A DNA stretch of 64,000 nt, taken from Microcystis viridis FACHB-1342. GTDB lineage: Bacteria > Cyanobacteriota > Cyanobacteriia > Cyanobacteriales > Microcystaceae. This document shows, one piece after another, positions 1 to 7,457 of this stretch; within the stretch, counting starts at the first letter, position 1; each line of letters opens with the position of its first letter. The translations under genes and the position numbers were made by a program. Location: assembly GCF_014698335.1 (NCBI RefSeq), contig NZ_JACJSV010000013.1, positions 1-64,000 of the forward strand, written 5' to 3'. The notes beneath the pieces are model-generated. The model made no database searches, was not told the origin of the DNA, and saw only the letters and a program-made list of their open reading frames with translations.

Positions 1-318
1 GGAGAAATCACTCGACAATTAGCCTATAAATGCCGTTGGTACGGCAGAAATTACATCGAAATAGATAGATGGTTTCCTAGCTCTAAAAGGTGTAGTAATT
101 GTGGGCATATTGCTGAGAAAATGCCGTTAAATGTTCGAGAATGGGATTGTCCAGACTGTGGGACTCACCATGACCGAGATATTAACGCCAGTAAAAATAT
201 TTTGGCCGCAGGGCTTGCGGTGTCAGTCTGTAGAGCGACCATAAGACCAGAACAGAGTAAATCTGTTAAGGCAGGTGCGAAAAATCCTTCGGGAAAGAAG
301 CAGAAACCTAAATCGTGA
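1..318 (+). CDS. tnpB: TnpB (IS200/IS605 OrfB) RNA-guided nuclease, C-terminal part
   Basis: The open frame runs from base 1, so the gene begins outside the window; about 105 C-terminal residues are visible. They contain the zinc ribbon of TnpB/OrfB proteins, with CSNCG near residue 31 and CPDCG about 20 residues later, followed by DRDINAS, which carries the last RuvC aspartate. TnpB proteins of the IS200/IS605 and IS607 groups are RNA-guided DNA nucleases that help their element persist. The visible part has no frameshift and ends in TGA. The C-terminal tail is rich in Lys and Ser, as usual. Whether the whole gene is intact cannot be judged here. A hairpin that looks like the element's right end follows directly. 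Confidence 0.9.
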   Translation, partial: GEITRQLAYKCRWYGRNYIEIDRWFPSSKRCSNCGHIAEKMPLNVREWDCPDCGTHHDRDINASKNILAAGLAVSVCRATIRPEQSKSVKAGAKNPSGKKQKPKS

Positions 319-329
319 GGTTTGGGAAT

Positions 330-350
330 CACCGTCCGTTTACGGCGGTG
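330..350 (+). repeat. Hairpin at right end of the TnpB element
   Basis: CACCGTCCG and CGGCGGTG flank a short TTTA-type loop 12 bases after the tnpB stop. Subterminal hairpins of this kind mark IS200/IS605 right ends, and in TnpB systems this end also supplies the guide scaffold (omega RNA). The hairpin is seen; the assignment as element end and RNA scaffold is inferred. The DNA after about position 360 would then be flanking sequence or guide. Confidence 0.5.
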
Positions 351-399
351 AGGATGTCAAATTAAAATAAGAGATAAGTTTTCAAAAATTCTGAACCTG

Positions 400-603
400 A
401 TGAAAATCAAAGCTATTATTCATCCAGCCGAAGAAGGCGGTTACTGGGCTGAAGTTCCCGCTCTGCCCGGTTGTATAACAGAAGGAGATAGTATGGACGA
501 AGTTGTCGATAACCTCCAAGATGCCATACAAGGCTGGTTAGAAGTTGCCAATGAAAGCAAACAACCTGAATCTAGGTCAGAAGTGATTGAAATTGCTGTA
601 TGA
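400..603 (+). CDS. hicB: HicB-type antitoxin
   Basis: This 67-residue protein has the HicB partial RNase-H-like fold signature: an N-terminal strand MKIKAIIHPAEEGGYWAEVP, then LPGCITEGDS and a helix with DEVVDNLQDAI. It lacks a DNA-binding C-terminal domain, so it is a minimal antitoxin. HicB proteins neutralise HicA mRNA interferases. Its stop overlaps the start of the next gene (ATGA), the usual translational coupling in such modules. The gene order is antitoxin first, as is common in cyanobacterial copies. The module sits 80 bp after a TnpB element, in a mobile context. Confidence 0.88.
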   Translation: MKIKAIIHPAEEGGYWAEVPALPGCITEGDSMDEVVDNLQDAIQGWLEVANESKQPESRSEVIEIAV

Positions 604-806
604 AATCAATATCAAGGAAAAAACTCTGTAAAATTGTCGAAAAAAAAGGTTGGATACTCAAAAAAATTACCAGTAGTCACCATATTTATGAAAAGGAGGA
701 TGAAGATAAAATTCTATCTATTCCTGTACACCGCAATCAGGACTTAAAAATTGGAACTTTAAAATCAATTATGAAAATAGCTCGATTATCGGAAGATGAC
801 TTATAA
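600..806 (+). CDS. hicA: HicA-type mRNA interferase toxin
   Basis: This 68-residue protein matches HicA in size and layout: an N-terminal KLCKIVEKKGW helix, a turn with SSHHIYEK that holds the catalytic histidine region, then a strand with IPVHRNQDLKIGTLKSIMK. HicA has a double-stranded-RNA-binding fold and cleaves mRNAs when HicB is lost. The start codon overlaps the hicB stop. The sequence KITSSHHIY replaces the more usual G-S-H, but a histidine is kept, so I expect it to be active. Function in this strain is inferred from family only. Confidence 0.88.
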   Translation: MKSISRKKLCKIVEKKGWILKKITSSHHIYEKEDEDKILSIPVHRNQDLKIGTLKSIMKIARLSEDDL

Positions 807-812
807 GCTTTC

Positions 813-892
813 GTAGGGTGCGTTAATGTTAATGTAACGCACCATCAATTTCCTAATATTCGGTGGGTTACGCTGTCGCTAACCCACCCTAC
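813..892. repeat. Dispersed palindromic repeat with GTAGGGTG ends
   Basis: The stretch begins GTAGGGTGCGTTA and ends CTAACCCACCCTAC, so its ends are near-complementary; two smaller hairpins lie inside (GGTGCGTTA with TAACGCACC, and GGTGGGTTA with TAACCCACC). It lies in the 187-bp gap between two toxin-antitoxin modules. Such elements are scattered in cyanobacterial genomes and have no coding capacity. Confidence 0.6.
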
Positions 893-993
893 AGTGCTAC
901 TGTGAAGAGACAAGCTGATGTCCGAGGTTATAATGGTCAAAGAGTTAAAAAAGAAATTAATCTAATCAATAGCCACAATGAAGGTACAGCCAA

Positions 994-1281
994 ATGAGTC
1001 AAGTCTTAACCCTAGAATTGAGCGATGAAGTTTATGCCGTCCTGCAACAGCAAGCTAAAATATTAGGTATCGACCTGTCAGAATTAGTAACAACTTCCCT
1101 AGAGCGACAGTATCGCTTGAACAAAAATAAAGACCAACGCACGGAAGCGGAAAAAGAAGCAGCACGTCAACGCTTTCGAGCGCACGCTGGCTCAATTAGC
1201 GGCTATCCGACAGGAGCAGATAATGAAAGCATTGATGCTGACTTAGGGAGAGAGTATGGAGATACTCATGAGGAGACATGA
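994..1281 (+). CDS. Antitoxin of a PIN-domain toxin-antitoxin module
   Basis: This 95-residue protein starts with a short strand and two helices (VLTLELSDEVYAVLQQQAKILGIDLSELVTTSLE), resembling ribbon-helix-helix or related small DNA-binding antitoxins, and ends in a charged, probably disordered tail that would wrap the toxin. Its TGA overlaps the ATG of the following PIN-domain gene (ATGA), the typical VapB-VapC arrangement. The antitoxin role rests mainly on that pairing and on size and charge; the DNA-binding fold is not certain. Confidence 0.75.
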   Translation: MSQVLTLELSDEVYAVLQQQAKILGIDLSELVTTSLERQYRLNKNKDQRTEAEKEAARQRFRAHAGSISGYPTGADNESIDADLGREYGDTHEET

Positions 1282-1685
1282 AATCGGTGATACTCCTCGA
1301 TAATTCTGGGTTACTTTGCTATGTCTATCGTGATCAACCAGGACATGAAGAAGCTGTCCAATTGTTAGATAGTGCAGGTAAAAGCATCACCCACAGTTAC
1401 GTTTTAGCAGAGTTAGTTGCTCTAGCTCAAGTTCGGCGTTACCCGCGTTTAGCTACCCTAGAATTTATCACCGATTTGCTAGAAAATCCAGATATCGAGA
1501 CAGTTTGGATAGAAGAGCCTTTACATCGTGCTGCGGTCAAACTATTGATGGCACGGCAAGATAAGACTTATTCCTTGTGTGATGCAGTTAGCTTTTTATT
1601 GATGCGTCAGTTCAATATTAATGAAGCATTAACCACCGATCGCCATTTTGAGCAAGAAGGTTTTCACCGTTTACTTGTATTCTAA
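1278..1685 (+). CDS. vapC: PIN-domain ribonuclease toxin (VapC-like)
   Basis: The 135-residue protein shows the acidic residues of PIN-domain RNases: LLDNSGLL near residue 6-13, an ELVAL glutamate near residue 45, SLCDAVSF near residue 98-105, and TTDRHFEQEGF close to the C terminus. PIN toxins of the VapC type use Mg2+ to cleave tRNA or rRNA at defined sites. The first motif has DN where DT is commoner, but the aspartate is kept. It is translationally coupled to the antitoxin gene in front. The target RNA cannot be predicted from sequence. Confidence 0.85.
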   Translation: MKSVILLDNSGLLCYVYRDQPGHEEAVQLLDSAGKSITHSYVLAELVALAQVRRYPRLATLEFITDLLENPDIETVWIEEPLHRAAVKLLMARQDKTYSLCDAVSFLLMRQFNINEALTTDRHFEQEGFHRLLVF

Positions 1686-1696
1686 AAAGGGCAGAG

Positions 1697-1837
1697 CTAC
1701 GTCAGGGGTTGGTATTTCTCCAACTGGTACTCTTGCCATTTCCCCGGCCTCCGTTCGGTGAGGGATTGGGCGTTCCCCAACTGTGCGGCAGCTTCCCGCC
1801 AGAATTGTTCAAAGTTCTGCCGCAGTTCTCTGGTGGC
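1697..1837 (-). pseudogene. C-terminal remnant of an unidentified protein
   Basis: On the minus strand a frame of 46 codons (about ATRELRQNFEQFWREAAAQ and onward to QLEKYQPLT, then TAG) reads like a genuine helical C terminus with balanced composition. It has no start codon and begins right after the neighbouring flavoprotein gene, in another frame. I do not recognise the family. It may be the tail of a gene lost by deletion, or chance. No other signal is visible in the gap between the toxin gene and the flavoprotein gene. Confidence 0.35.
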
Positions 1838-1848
1838 AATAACTGATT

Positions 1849-3396
1849 TTAACGGGATAATTTAGTCAACAATTCCAAGAGTTTTTTACTATTAGGAGTC
1901 AAGAGAGTTCGACGATAGGCATCGGCGGCCTTTTTAATCGCTTCCGCTTGGGTGGGATAGGGATGAATAACCATAGACAGTTTACTCAATCCGATTTTGG
2001 CAACCATAGCGGTGGTAATTTCGGAAATCATCTCACCGGCGTGGGAGGCGACGATAGTGGCTCCTAAAATTTGGTCGGAACCTTGTTTGTGAATAATTTT
2101 TAAAAAACCTGCTGTTTCGCCATCAGCGATAGCTCGATCGACTATACTCAAAGGAATTTTAATAGTATTAGTGACCAATCCCCGGGTCTGTGCTTGGGTT
2201 TCATCCATACCCACACGAGCAATTTCTGGGTCGGTATAAGTGACCCAAGGCATAACTAAATTACTGAGCTTATCGCGTCCGAAACCGAAGGGAGAAAAGA
2301 GAGTATTTTTAATCACAATACGGGCGGCTGCATCGGCAGCATGGGTAAATTTCCAATCCATACAGATATCACCGGCCGCATAAATTTTCGGGTTAGTAGT
2401 TTGCAGATAATCATTAACTTTGACTCCCCGACGAGTATCGTATTCCACGGCCACCGCTTCTAAATTTAATCCTGACACATTAGGCTCCCGGCCGGCAGCG
2501 ACTAAAATCTCATCAACGGTGATAGTTGCTCCTTGGCCGTTGCTAGTATATTCAATGGTTTTACCCTGCTCATTTTTTGTCACCCGTTCAATTTGGCAAG
2601 AGAGAATTAATTGCATTCCTTCCCGCAGGAAAGTATTCTCAATAATTTCGGCTGCTTCTGGGTCTTCTTTATTCAAAAGATGGGAATAATTATGAAATAA
2701 AATCACCTGTGCGCCTAACCGTTGAAAAGCTTGAGCTAATTCACAACCAATCGGCCCGCCACCGATAACAGCTAATCGAGGAGGTAATTCTGTGAGGGAA
2801 AAAATTGTTTCATTGGTATAAAATCCCGCTTCTTTTAGTCCGGGGATATCGGGATGAAAAGCCCTAGCACCAGTGGCAATGACAGCTTTTTTATAAGCGA
2901 GGGTTTTTCCCGTCACTTCCACAGCATTTTGTCCTAAAAAACGAGCGCTACCCAAGAAGACATCGATACCTAGTTTTTGGAAACGTTGCACCGAATCATT
3001 ATGGCTAATATCGGCGCGAATTTGCCGCATTCTGGTCATTACTCTGGCAAAATCTACTCTAGTATCTCCAATATCAATTCCCAATTTTTTGGCTTTCTCA
3101 ATTTCCCCGATAATTCTAGAGGAACGAATCAAACATTTAGAAGGAACACAACCGAAATTGAGGCAATCTCCCCCCATTAAGTGTTTTTCCACTAAAGCCA
3201 CTTTTAAACCTATCTCTAAACCCGCCGCCCCCGCCGCTACGACTAAACCCGCAGTACCCCCACCAATGACAACTAAATCATAACAATCTTGGGGTTGGGG
3301 ATTGAGCCAATCGGCAGGATGAACATAATTAACTAATTTTTGATTATGTTCGTCCATGGGGAGAATACTAACTTCACTGGAGCTATTTTGAAACAT
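1849..3396 (-). CDS. FAD-dependent pyridine nucleotide-disulfide oxidoreductase, mercuric reductase-like
   Basis: The 515-residue protein has an N-terminal FAD motif (VVIGGGTAG, 43-50), the redox-active disulfide GGDCLNFGCVPSK (Cys78, Cys83), a second Rossmann motif VIGGGPIGCELAQ near 210, an AAGDI segment near 340, and a C-terminal dimerisation domain with HPYPTQAEA. This is the layout of dihydrolipoamide dehydrogenase, glutathione reductase and mercuric reductase. There is no N-terminal heavy-metal domain and no C-terminal vicinal cysteine pair that would prove mercury reduction, so the physiological substrate is open. An N-terminal extension of about 35 residues precedes the FAD fold; Met14 is an alternative start. 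It is probably transcribed alone. Confidence 0.85.
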   Translation of the reverse strand: MFQNSSSEVSILPMDEHNQKLVNYVHPADWLNPQPQDCYDLVVIGGGTAGLVVAAGAAGLEIGLKVALVEKHLMGGDCLNFGCVPSKCLIRSSRIIGEIEKAKKLGIDIGDTRVDFARVMTRMRQIRADISHNDSVQRFQKLGIDVFLGSARFLGQNAVEVTGKTLAYKKAVIATGARAFHPDIPGLKEAGFYTNETIFSLTELPPRLAVIGGGPIGCELAQAFQRLGAQVILFHNYSHLLNKEDPEAAEIIENTFLREGMQLILSCQIERVTKNEQGKTIEYTSNGQGATITVDEILVAAGREPNVSGLNLEAVAVEYDTRRGVKVNDYLQTTNPKIYAAGDICMDWKFTHAADAAARIVIKNTLFSPFGFGRDKLSNLVMPWVTYTDPEIARVGMDETQAQTRGLVTNTIKIPLSIVDRAIADGETAGFLKIIHKQGSDQILGATIVASHAGEMISEITTAMVAKIGLSKLSMVIHPYPTQAEAIKKAADAYRRTLLTPNSKKLLELLTKLSR

Positions 3397-3596
3397 AGTG
3401 AACTACCTCGACTCCCTAGGCGCAGTTACCGCCTTTATTCTGTAGTTTATAGTCAATAAATTTCCCTCTTGACCAAGTTGGTAGAGTAAGTTTCTTGGTT
3501 CTATGTTAGTTGTTGTTGTATTAATCCGACAAAACCTGATGAGACTTTCTCTGTCAACTCTTAAGTAGTCGTGCGTTTTATTTTTCAATTGGGGAT

Positions 3597-3938
3597 TTAA
3601 GAGCCAATTTTAAAGGCTTCTAGAAATAAACTATAGGTGATACCAATTTTTAGTAAATTGAAAGATTCTCGCAGAATCGGTGCTGGTTTAGCCTGGGAAC
3701 TTTTTCGATAAACAATCCGGCTAGTCGCCTCCGTAAACAGCAGTAATAAACCGGCAGCGGTGACATCCCATTGAGCAGTTTGTCCAGCAGTAGTGACAAT
3801 TGCTTGCCCAGAAAAAACTCCAAATAAAACACAAATTATCTGGAGGGAAATCCGCCGCCAAGGATTACCAAAAAAGCTATTAAATCGACTGCTGGTGACA
3901 TTAGCCAGCGTACTTAAACGGGTGCGTTGCATGGTCAT
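3597..3938 (-). CDS. ycf20: Ycf20-like membrane protein (DUF565)
   Basis: The 113-residue protein resembles Ycf20, a conserved protein of cyanobacteria and algal plastids: FFGNPWRRISLQIICVLFGVF is followed by TTAGQTAQWDVTAAGLLLLFTEA and a YR-rich turn. Two to three membrane segments are visible (about 30-50, 60-80 and a shorter C-terminal one). Ycf20 has been linked to thylakoid energy dissipation in algae, but its molecular role in cyanobacteria is not settled. Its start lies two bases after the stop of the DUF3611 gene, so the two are probably co-transcribed. Confidence 0.82.
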   Translation of the reverse strand: MTMQRTRLSTLANVTSSRFNSFFGNPWRRISLQIICVLFGVFSGQAIVTTAGQTAQWDVTAAGLLLLFTEATSRIVYRKSSQAKPAPILRESFNLLKIGITYSLFLEAFKIGS

Positions 3939-3940
3939 AT

Positions 3941-4552
3941 TTATTTAGAAGTAATACGATTAAGAAGCCACAAAGAGGTAACAATACCAGTAAAGTGCGC
4001 GAGAATTGTATTAGTATTAGCCTGCACAATTAACAGGTCAACGGAATTAACAAATTGACTGGGGTTAGAGGCAACATTAAAAGTGCCTTGAGGAACATTG
4101 AGGGATTTAATTAAGACGATTCCCGCCAAGGCTTGCGCTCCCAAAATTGTTAAAAACATCCCGATAATATTAGCGATTAAACCCTGACGGATTAATTGAA
4201 TAGTATCGGATTTTTTCGGGCGACTATCTTGATCACCCCCCAACATTTGACGGGCGATTTTCATGTAACGAGAAGAAAAGAAAATGGCAACCACCAAGAA
4301 ACAAGCCCCACCAATGGCACATAAAACACCGATTTCAATACCGGAAGTGCGTTGTCTCGTCCCTAATAAACTAGCGGTAGCAATGAGCAATAAAACCCCT
4401 GAAATTACGCCTAGGACAATCTGCGTCCAAAAACCGATTCTTCCCTGACGTAAAAGGATATTAGCAGCCCGTTGGACGGCTGGAGGCAAGGAATAAAGAT
4501 CAGAATCTCTAGGGGTGGATATATTGGTAATTTCTGATTGTTTGTCTCTCAT
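3941..4552 (-). CDS. DUF3611 family membrane protein
   Basis: This 203-residue protein has a polar N terminus followed by four predicted membrane segments (about 40-60, 72-95, 130-150, 178-197). The N-terminal block LPPAVQRAANILLRQGRIGFWTQ before the first helix is typical of the DUF3611 family of cyanobacteria and plants, whose function is unknown but which is often thought to be plastid or thylakoid associated. It sits directly in front of ycf20 with a two-base gap, which suggests linked roles in the photosynthetic membrane (inference). Confidence 0.75.
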   Translation of the reverse strand: MRDKQSEITNISTPRDSDLYSLPPAVQRAANILLRQGRIGFWTQIVLGVISGVLLLIATASLLGTRQRTSGIEIGVLCAIGGACFLVVAIFFSSRYMKIARQMLGGDQDSRPKKSDTIQLIRQGLIANIIGMFLTILGAQALAGIVLIKSLNVPQGTFNVASNPSQFVNSVDLLIVQANTNTILAHFTGIVTSLWLLNRITSK

Positions 4553-4626
4553 CGGGGTTAAGCTAGGGATTGGGTAAATCTGGTCTTGATCTATTTTCGT
4601 CTTTTTTTTTGCCCATGGCTAGAGAT

Positions 4627-5316
4627 TTAATTTTGGCACTGACTGGCTATCTGTTTAGCTTCTACCTGTAAACGCTGGGCCATGCGAAACATCTCTTGAC
4701 CGGTGTGGAGAGAGCGATCATCGTAGTTAAGGGCAAAGGTTTCTAATTCTTCTAGTCCGTCAGTGAGATGATTGAGACAGTAGTACACAGAGGCGGCCAC
4801 TTTGGCCATTTTGGCAGGGTTGGGCCGTTGGGAAAAGAGGGTTTTGGCTCGATCGAGATTTTGGCGACAGGTTTCTAGATAGTCTTGAAAAACAGCCATT
4901 AACTGATCATCGAAGGGATCGGCGGATAGGTGATCGATCTGACCTTTGAGGGGTCGGATAATTTGACCGATCAGGCGATTAATCGGGCTATAGGTCTGGT
5001 TATACCACTGTTTGACCAGGGCTTCGTCTTCCTGGACTGCTTCTTTGTAACGATGGTAATTTGCCTGGGCGGTGGCGGTGCGTTGGGCGCGTTTTTCGGG
5101 AGAATTGGCGATTAGTTGGTTATCGTAGTCCTTTCTTAGTCTCGGATCGCTTAGGATCTCGTAGGCGGCGTTAATAGCGACGATTTTATCGTGACTGGCA
5201 CTATCGTTTTGACTATCGGGATGGAATTGTCTGGCTAAACGCCGATAGGCCCGTTTAATCTCGTCAGGGGTCGATTTATGGCTGATTTCTAAGGTTTGGT
5301 AGTGGTTGCCGGTCAT
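4627..5316 (-). CDS. J-domain (DnaJ-type) co-chaperone
   Basis: The first 70 of 229 residues form a J domain: NHYQTLEIS, helix II with EIKRAYRRLARQ, the HPD motif at 32-34, and AYEILSDPRLRKDYD. J domains stimulate DnaK ATPase activity. There is no Gly/Phe region and no zinc-finger domain, so this is a class C J protein; residues 80-229 are helical and of unknown specificity, likely choosing the client. It is not a general DnaJ. The gene ends about 75 bp upstream of the DUF3611 gene and may be read with it. Confidence 0.88.
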   Translation of the reverse strand: MTGNHYQTLEISHKSTPDEIKRAYRRLARQFHPDSQNDSASHDKIVAINAAYEILSDPRLRKDYDNQLIANSPEKRAQRTATAQANYHRYKEAVQEDEALVKQWYNQTYSPINRLIGQIIRPLKGQIDHLSADPFDDQLMAVFQDYLETCRQNLDRAKTLFSQRPNPAKMAKVAASVYYCLNHLTDGLEELETFALNYDDRSLHTGQEMFRMAQRLQVEAKQIASQCQN

Positions 5317-5413
5317 GAGCGCAAGCGATCGATCTGTCTTTTGTTATTATCGATCATGGTTAACCAGGCGGAGAAGGGGAATTGTCAGTTATCAGTGATC
5401 AGTTATCAGTGAT

Positions 5414-6178
5414 TTAGACAAAAGGATTGATTTCAGGGATATCCTCGATCGAGGGTAAGTCTATTTGACCCGATCGCTCTTGTGTAAGATAATAGGGACA
5501 ATGAAGCTGACAATCGGGACGATGGGGAAAATCGACTAAATCATTTTGGTATGCTGATAGATAGCGATCGAGATCCTTCAATAAACGGCGTAAATCCCGT
5601 CCTGTCCGTTGGTGTAGTTTCTGGTTATAGTTAAAAGTAATTTGTTCGGGGTTGCGGGGTAACTGCACAAACCAATAGGTCATCGATAAACTATCAGGAG
5701 GATAAGCAGAAGTTTCTGCCAACACATACAGATAAAGTCTCGTCTGCCAATTTTTGGCTAGTTTGTCGGCATCGATAGGTTTTAAGTAGGTTTTCCAGTC
5801 AAAAATTACCGCTCGATCGCTCTCTAGTAAAATTAAATCATAGATAACCGTTAATAAATAATTACCCACAGTTAAACTGCGACAATGTTCCGCTTCTCGA
5901 TTAGCTTCTCCCGGATTTTGGGCAATTGCCGGGGCGGCCTTTAATAGGGCTGTTAAACAATGTTCTAACTGTTCATTTTCGCGTAATAGGGACGTGATTG
6001 GCAGCCCTAATTCCCGCTGCTGTAATAATAGGTGAAACTGACTGCCCCATTCTTGCCTCTCCAATTGCCCGGGGTCAGCCGGTGTGTTAAGTTGCTCTAG
6101 ATAGACTTTTTGAAATCTCGGTGGACAGGTTTCCAATAGGTTTAAATGGCCCTGGGCAAGACGATAGATATTAGACAT
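5414..6178 (-). CDS. PD-(D/E)XK nuclease family protein (RecB/Cas4-like)
   Basis: The 254-residue protein begins with LAQGHLNLLETCPPRFQ, the entry helix common to RecB-family nucleases, has an EWGSQFHLLLQ helix near 43-52, an aspartate in VIYDLI (114) and the catalytic DWK (127-129) in a strand, then a helix with QTRLYLYVL. This matches the PD-(D/E)XK core. Two C-terminal cysteines (CQLHC) are too few to support a Cas4-type iron-sulfur cluster. It stands alone, not next to cas genes, so a role in DNA repair or processing is the safest inference. Confidence 0.75.
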   Translation of the reverse strand: MSNIYRLAQGHLNLLETCPPRFQKVYLEQLNTPADPGQLERQEWGSQFHLLLQQRELGLPITSLLRENEQLEHCLTALLKAAPAIAQNPGEANREAEHCRSLTVGNYLLTVIYDLILLESDRAVIFDWKTYLKPIDADKLAKNWQTRLYLYVLAETSAYPPDSLSMTYWFVQLPRNPEQITFNYNQKLHQRTGRDLRRLLKDLDRYLSAYQNDLVDFPHRPDCQLHCPYYLTQERSGQIDLPSIEDIPEINPFV

Positions 6179-6203
6179 GATAACTAGATAGGTATTAAAA
6201 ACT

Positions 6204-6345
6204 TTCAGATGCCCCCCTTATTAAGGGGGGATTAAGGGGGGATCGGCACCCCCATTATCAAAGGGGGCAGGGGGGATCGAACTTAAAATCCATTTTTAAT
6301 TTAATTATAACCAGCTACTTAGAGTTATCGTTGATAAAACAGGAG
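6204..6345 (-). repeat. Dispersed C/G-run palindrome with conserved flank
   Basis: Stacked palindromes (CCCCCCTTATTAAGGGGGG and relatives with GATCGGCACCCCC) are joined to an AT-rich tail. On the minus strand that tail reads GTAGCTGGTTATAATTAAAT and runs into ATGGATTTTAAGTTCGAT. The same flank and palindromes recur in opposite orientation at 30735-30957, and a shorter version occurs at 13540-13652. It is a mobile or recombining repeat family without coding capacity, in the 646-bp gap before cbiT. Confidence 0.75.
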
Positions 6346-6487
6346 TTAGTCTATAGTTTTTGGCTGACAGATGCTAGGAAGGTTGAATAGCCAGAGTATT
6401 TAGTAACATTTGATAGACAATACCAAAAGAAATTGATTAGGACAATCTATGCTTAAGAAAAAGGATCATGACAGCCTTTCCCATAAA

Positions 6488-6562
6488 GATGAAGTGTAAC
6501 CTAATTTGGTGTTAACGACCGAGGACTGACCCGCCAAAACAAAAACTTCCTATCTCATCATT
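6488..6562 (+). repeat. MITE-like repeat (GATGAAGTGTAAC family)
   Basis: The stretch opens GATGAAGTGTAACCTAATTT and closes CTATCTCATCATTA, giving short imperfect inverted ends. Closely related copies lie at 34298-34395 (same strand) and, as one end only, at 26214-26256 (opposite strand). No coding frame is present. Confidence 0.5.
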
Positions 6563-6780
6563 AAGATCAGCTGCCCGCGTATTTAAATTGTTTGTTGAGA
6601 TGAGGCACTGTGGCAGTGTTGCAACAGTAAAGGGATTGGGAGAGATTGACCTAATCTAAGGATCGGGGGGTTAAAATACGTCTTAGCTTAATGACAGACA
6701 ATAGCTTGTTAGAGCTATAATCAGGGTTTTATGCCTATAAAAGTCCCTGTTTACTTAATAAAGAAAATTTGACAAACTTA

Positions 6781-6786
6781 TATAAT
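6781..6786 (+). promoter_or_regulatory. Candidate -10 element for cbiT
   Basis: TATAAT lies 38 bases before the cbiT ATG. No convincing -35 box is found at the right distance (a TTGACA lies too close), and no cobalamin riboswitch B12 box was seen in the 250 bases upstream. The call rests only on the consensus hexamer. Confidence 0.3.
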
Positions 6787-6824
6787 AATGCTTGGTAGTG
6801 AAGCTTCTCAATAATTGATCCCCC

Positions 6825-7415
6825 ATGACTTGGTTATATAAAACCCCCGGTATTCCCGATGAATTGTTTGAACGTTTACCCGGGATTCCCCTGAGTAAAC
6901 GCGAGGTGAGATTATTGATGATTTCCGCTTTGAGGTTAGGTGATGGGGGGGTTTTCTGGGATATAGGAGCAGGAACCGGCACTATTCCCGTTGAAATTGG
7001 CTTATTATGCCCCAATAGTCCGATTATTGCTATTGAAAGGGATGAAGAAGTGGCCAGTTTAATCCGCCGTAATTGCGATCGCTTCGGGGTAAAAAATGTT
7101 ACGGTTTTTGAAGGCAGCGCCCCCGATTGTCTGCCCAATATATCCCTAGCACCCGATCGCGTCTGTATCGAGGGCGGCAAACCGATTAAATCGGTTCTGC
7201 AAGAAGTGTGGCAATACCTGAAACCCAACGGCCGCATCGTGGCTACGGCCAATAATTTAGAAACCCTCTATCAATTTTCCGAAGGTTTTTCTAATTTACA
7301 GGCCCGTAATATCGAGATTGTCCAAGCGGCAGTAAATCGCCTAGAAACTAGGGGTATTCACCAAGTTTTTGCCGCCGTTGATCCCATGTTTATCCTGAGC
7401 GGCGATAAACTTTAA
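6825..7415 (+). CDS. cbiT: Cobalt-precorrin-6B C15-methyltransferase (decarboxylating), CbiT
   Basis: The 196-residue protein has TPGIPDELFERLPGIPLSKREVR, the typical start of CbiT, then the SAM-binding loop WDIGAGTGT (45-53), AIERDEE (motif II) and GGKPIKSVLQEVW. CbiT methylates C15 and removes the C12 acetate carboxyl in the anaerobic branch of cobalamin biosynthesis; it is the free-standing counterpart of the C-terminal half of CobL. It is followed closely by cdsA and by a cobA-hemD fusion, so a corrinoid/tetrapyrrole theme is clear. The start ATG is well placed after an AT-rich leader. Confidence 0.9.
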   Translation: MTWLYKTPGIPDELFERLPGIPLSKREVRLLMISALRLGDGGVFWDIGAGTGTIPVEIGLLCPNSPIIAIERDEEVASLIRRNCDRFGVKNVTVFEGSAPDCLPNISLAPDRVCIEGGKPIKSVLQEVWQYLKPNGRIVATANNLETLYQFSEGFSNLQARNIEIVQAAVNRLETRGIHQVFAAVDPMFILSGDKL

Positions 7416-7457
7416 TTGGGGATAACCTTCCATAAAGTTTTCTTAATCTATATAATT

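Noticed and set aside
3403-3588. Minus-strand 61-codon frame upstream of the flavoprotein gene
   Set aside because: Atypical composition, no ribosome site, and it occupies the likely promoter region; it contains a word shared with repeat ends (AGTAGTCGTGC).
6580-6780. Cobalamin riboswitch in front of cbiT
   Set aside because: A CACTGTGGCAGTG palindrome near 6600 drew attention, but no B12-box sequence or conserved core could be found.
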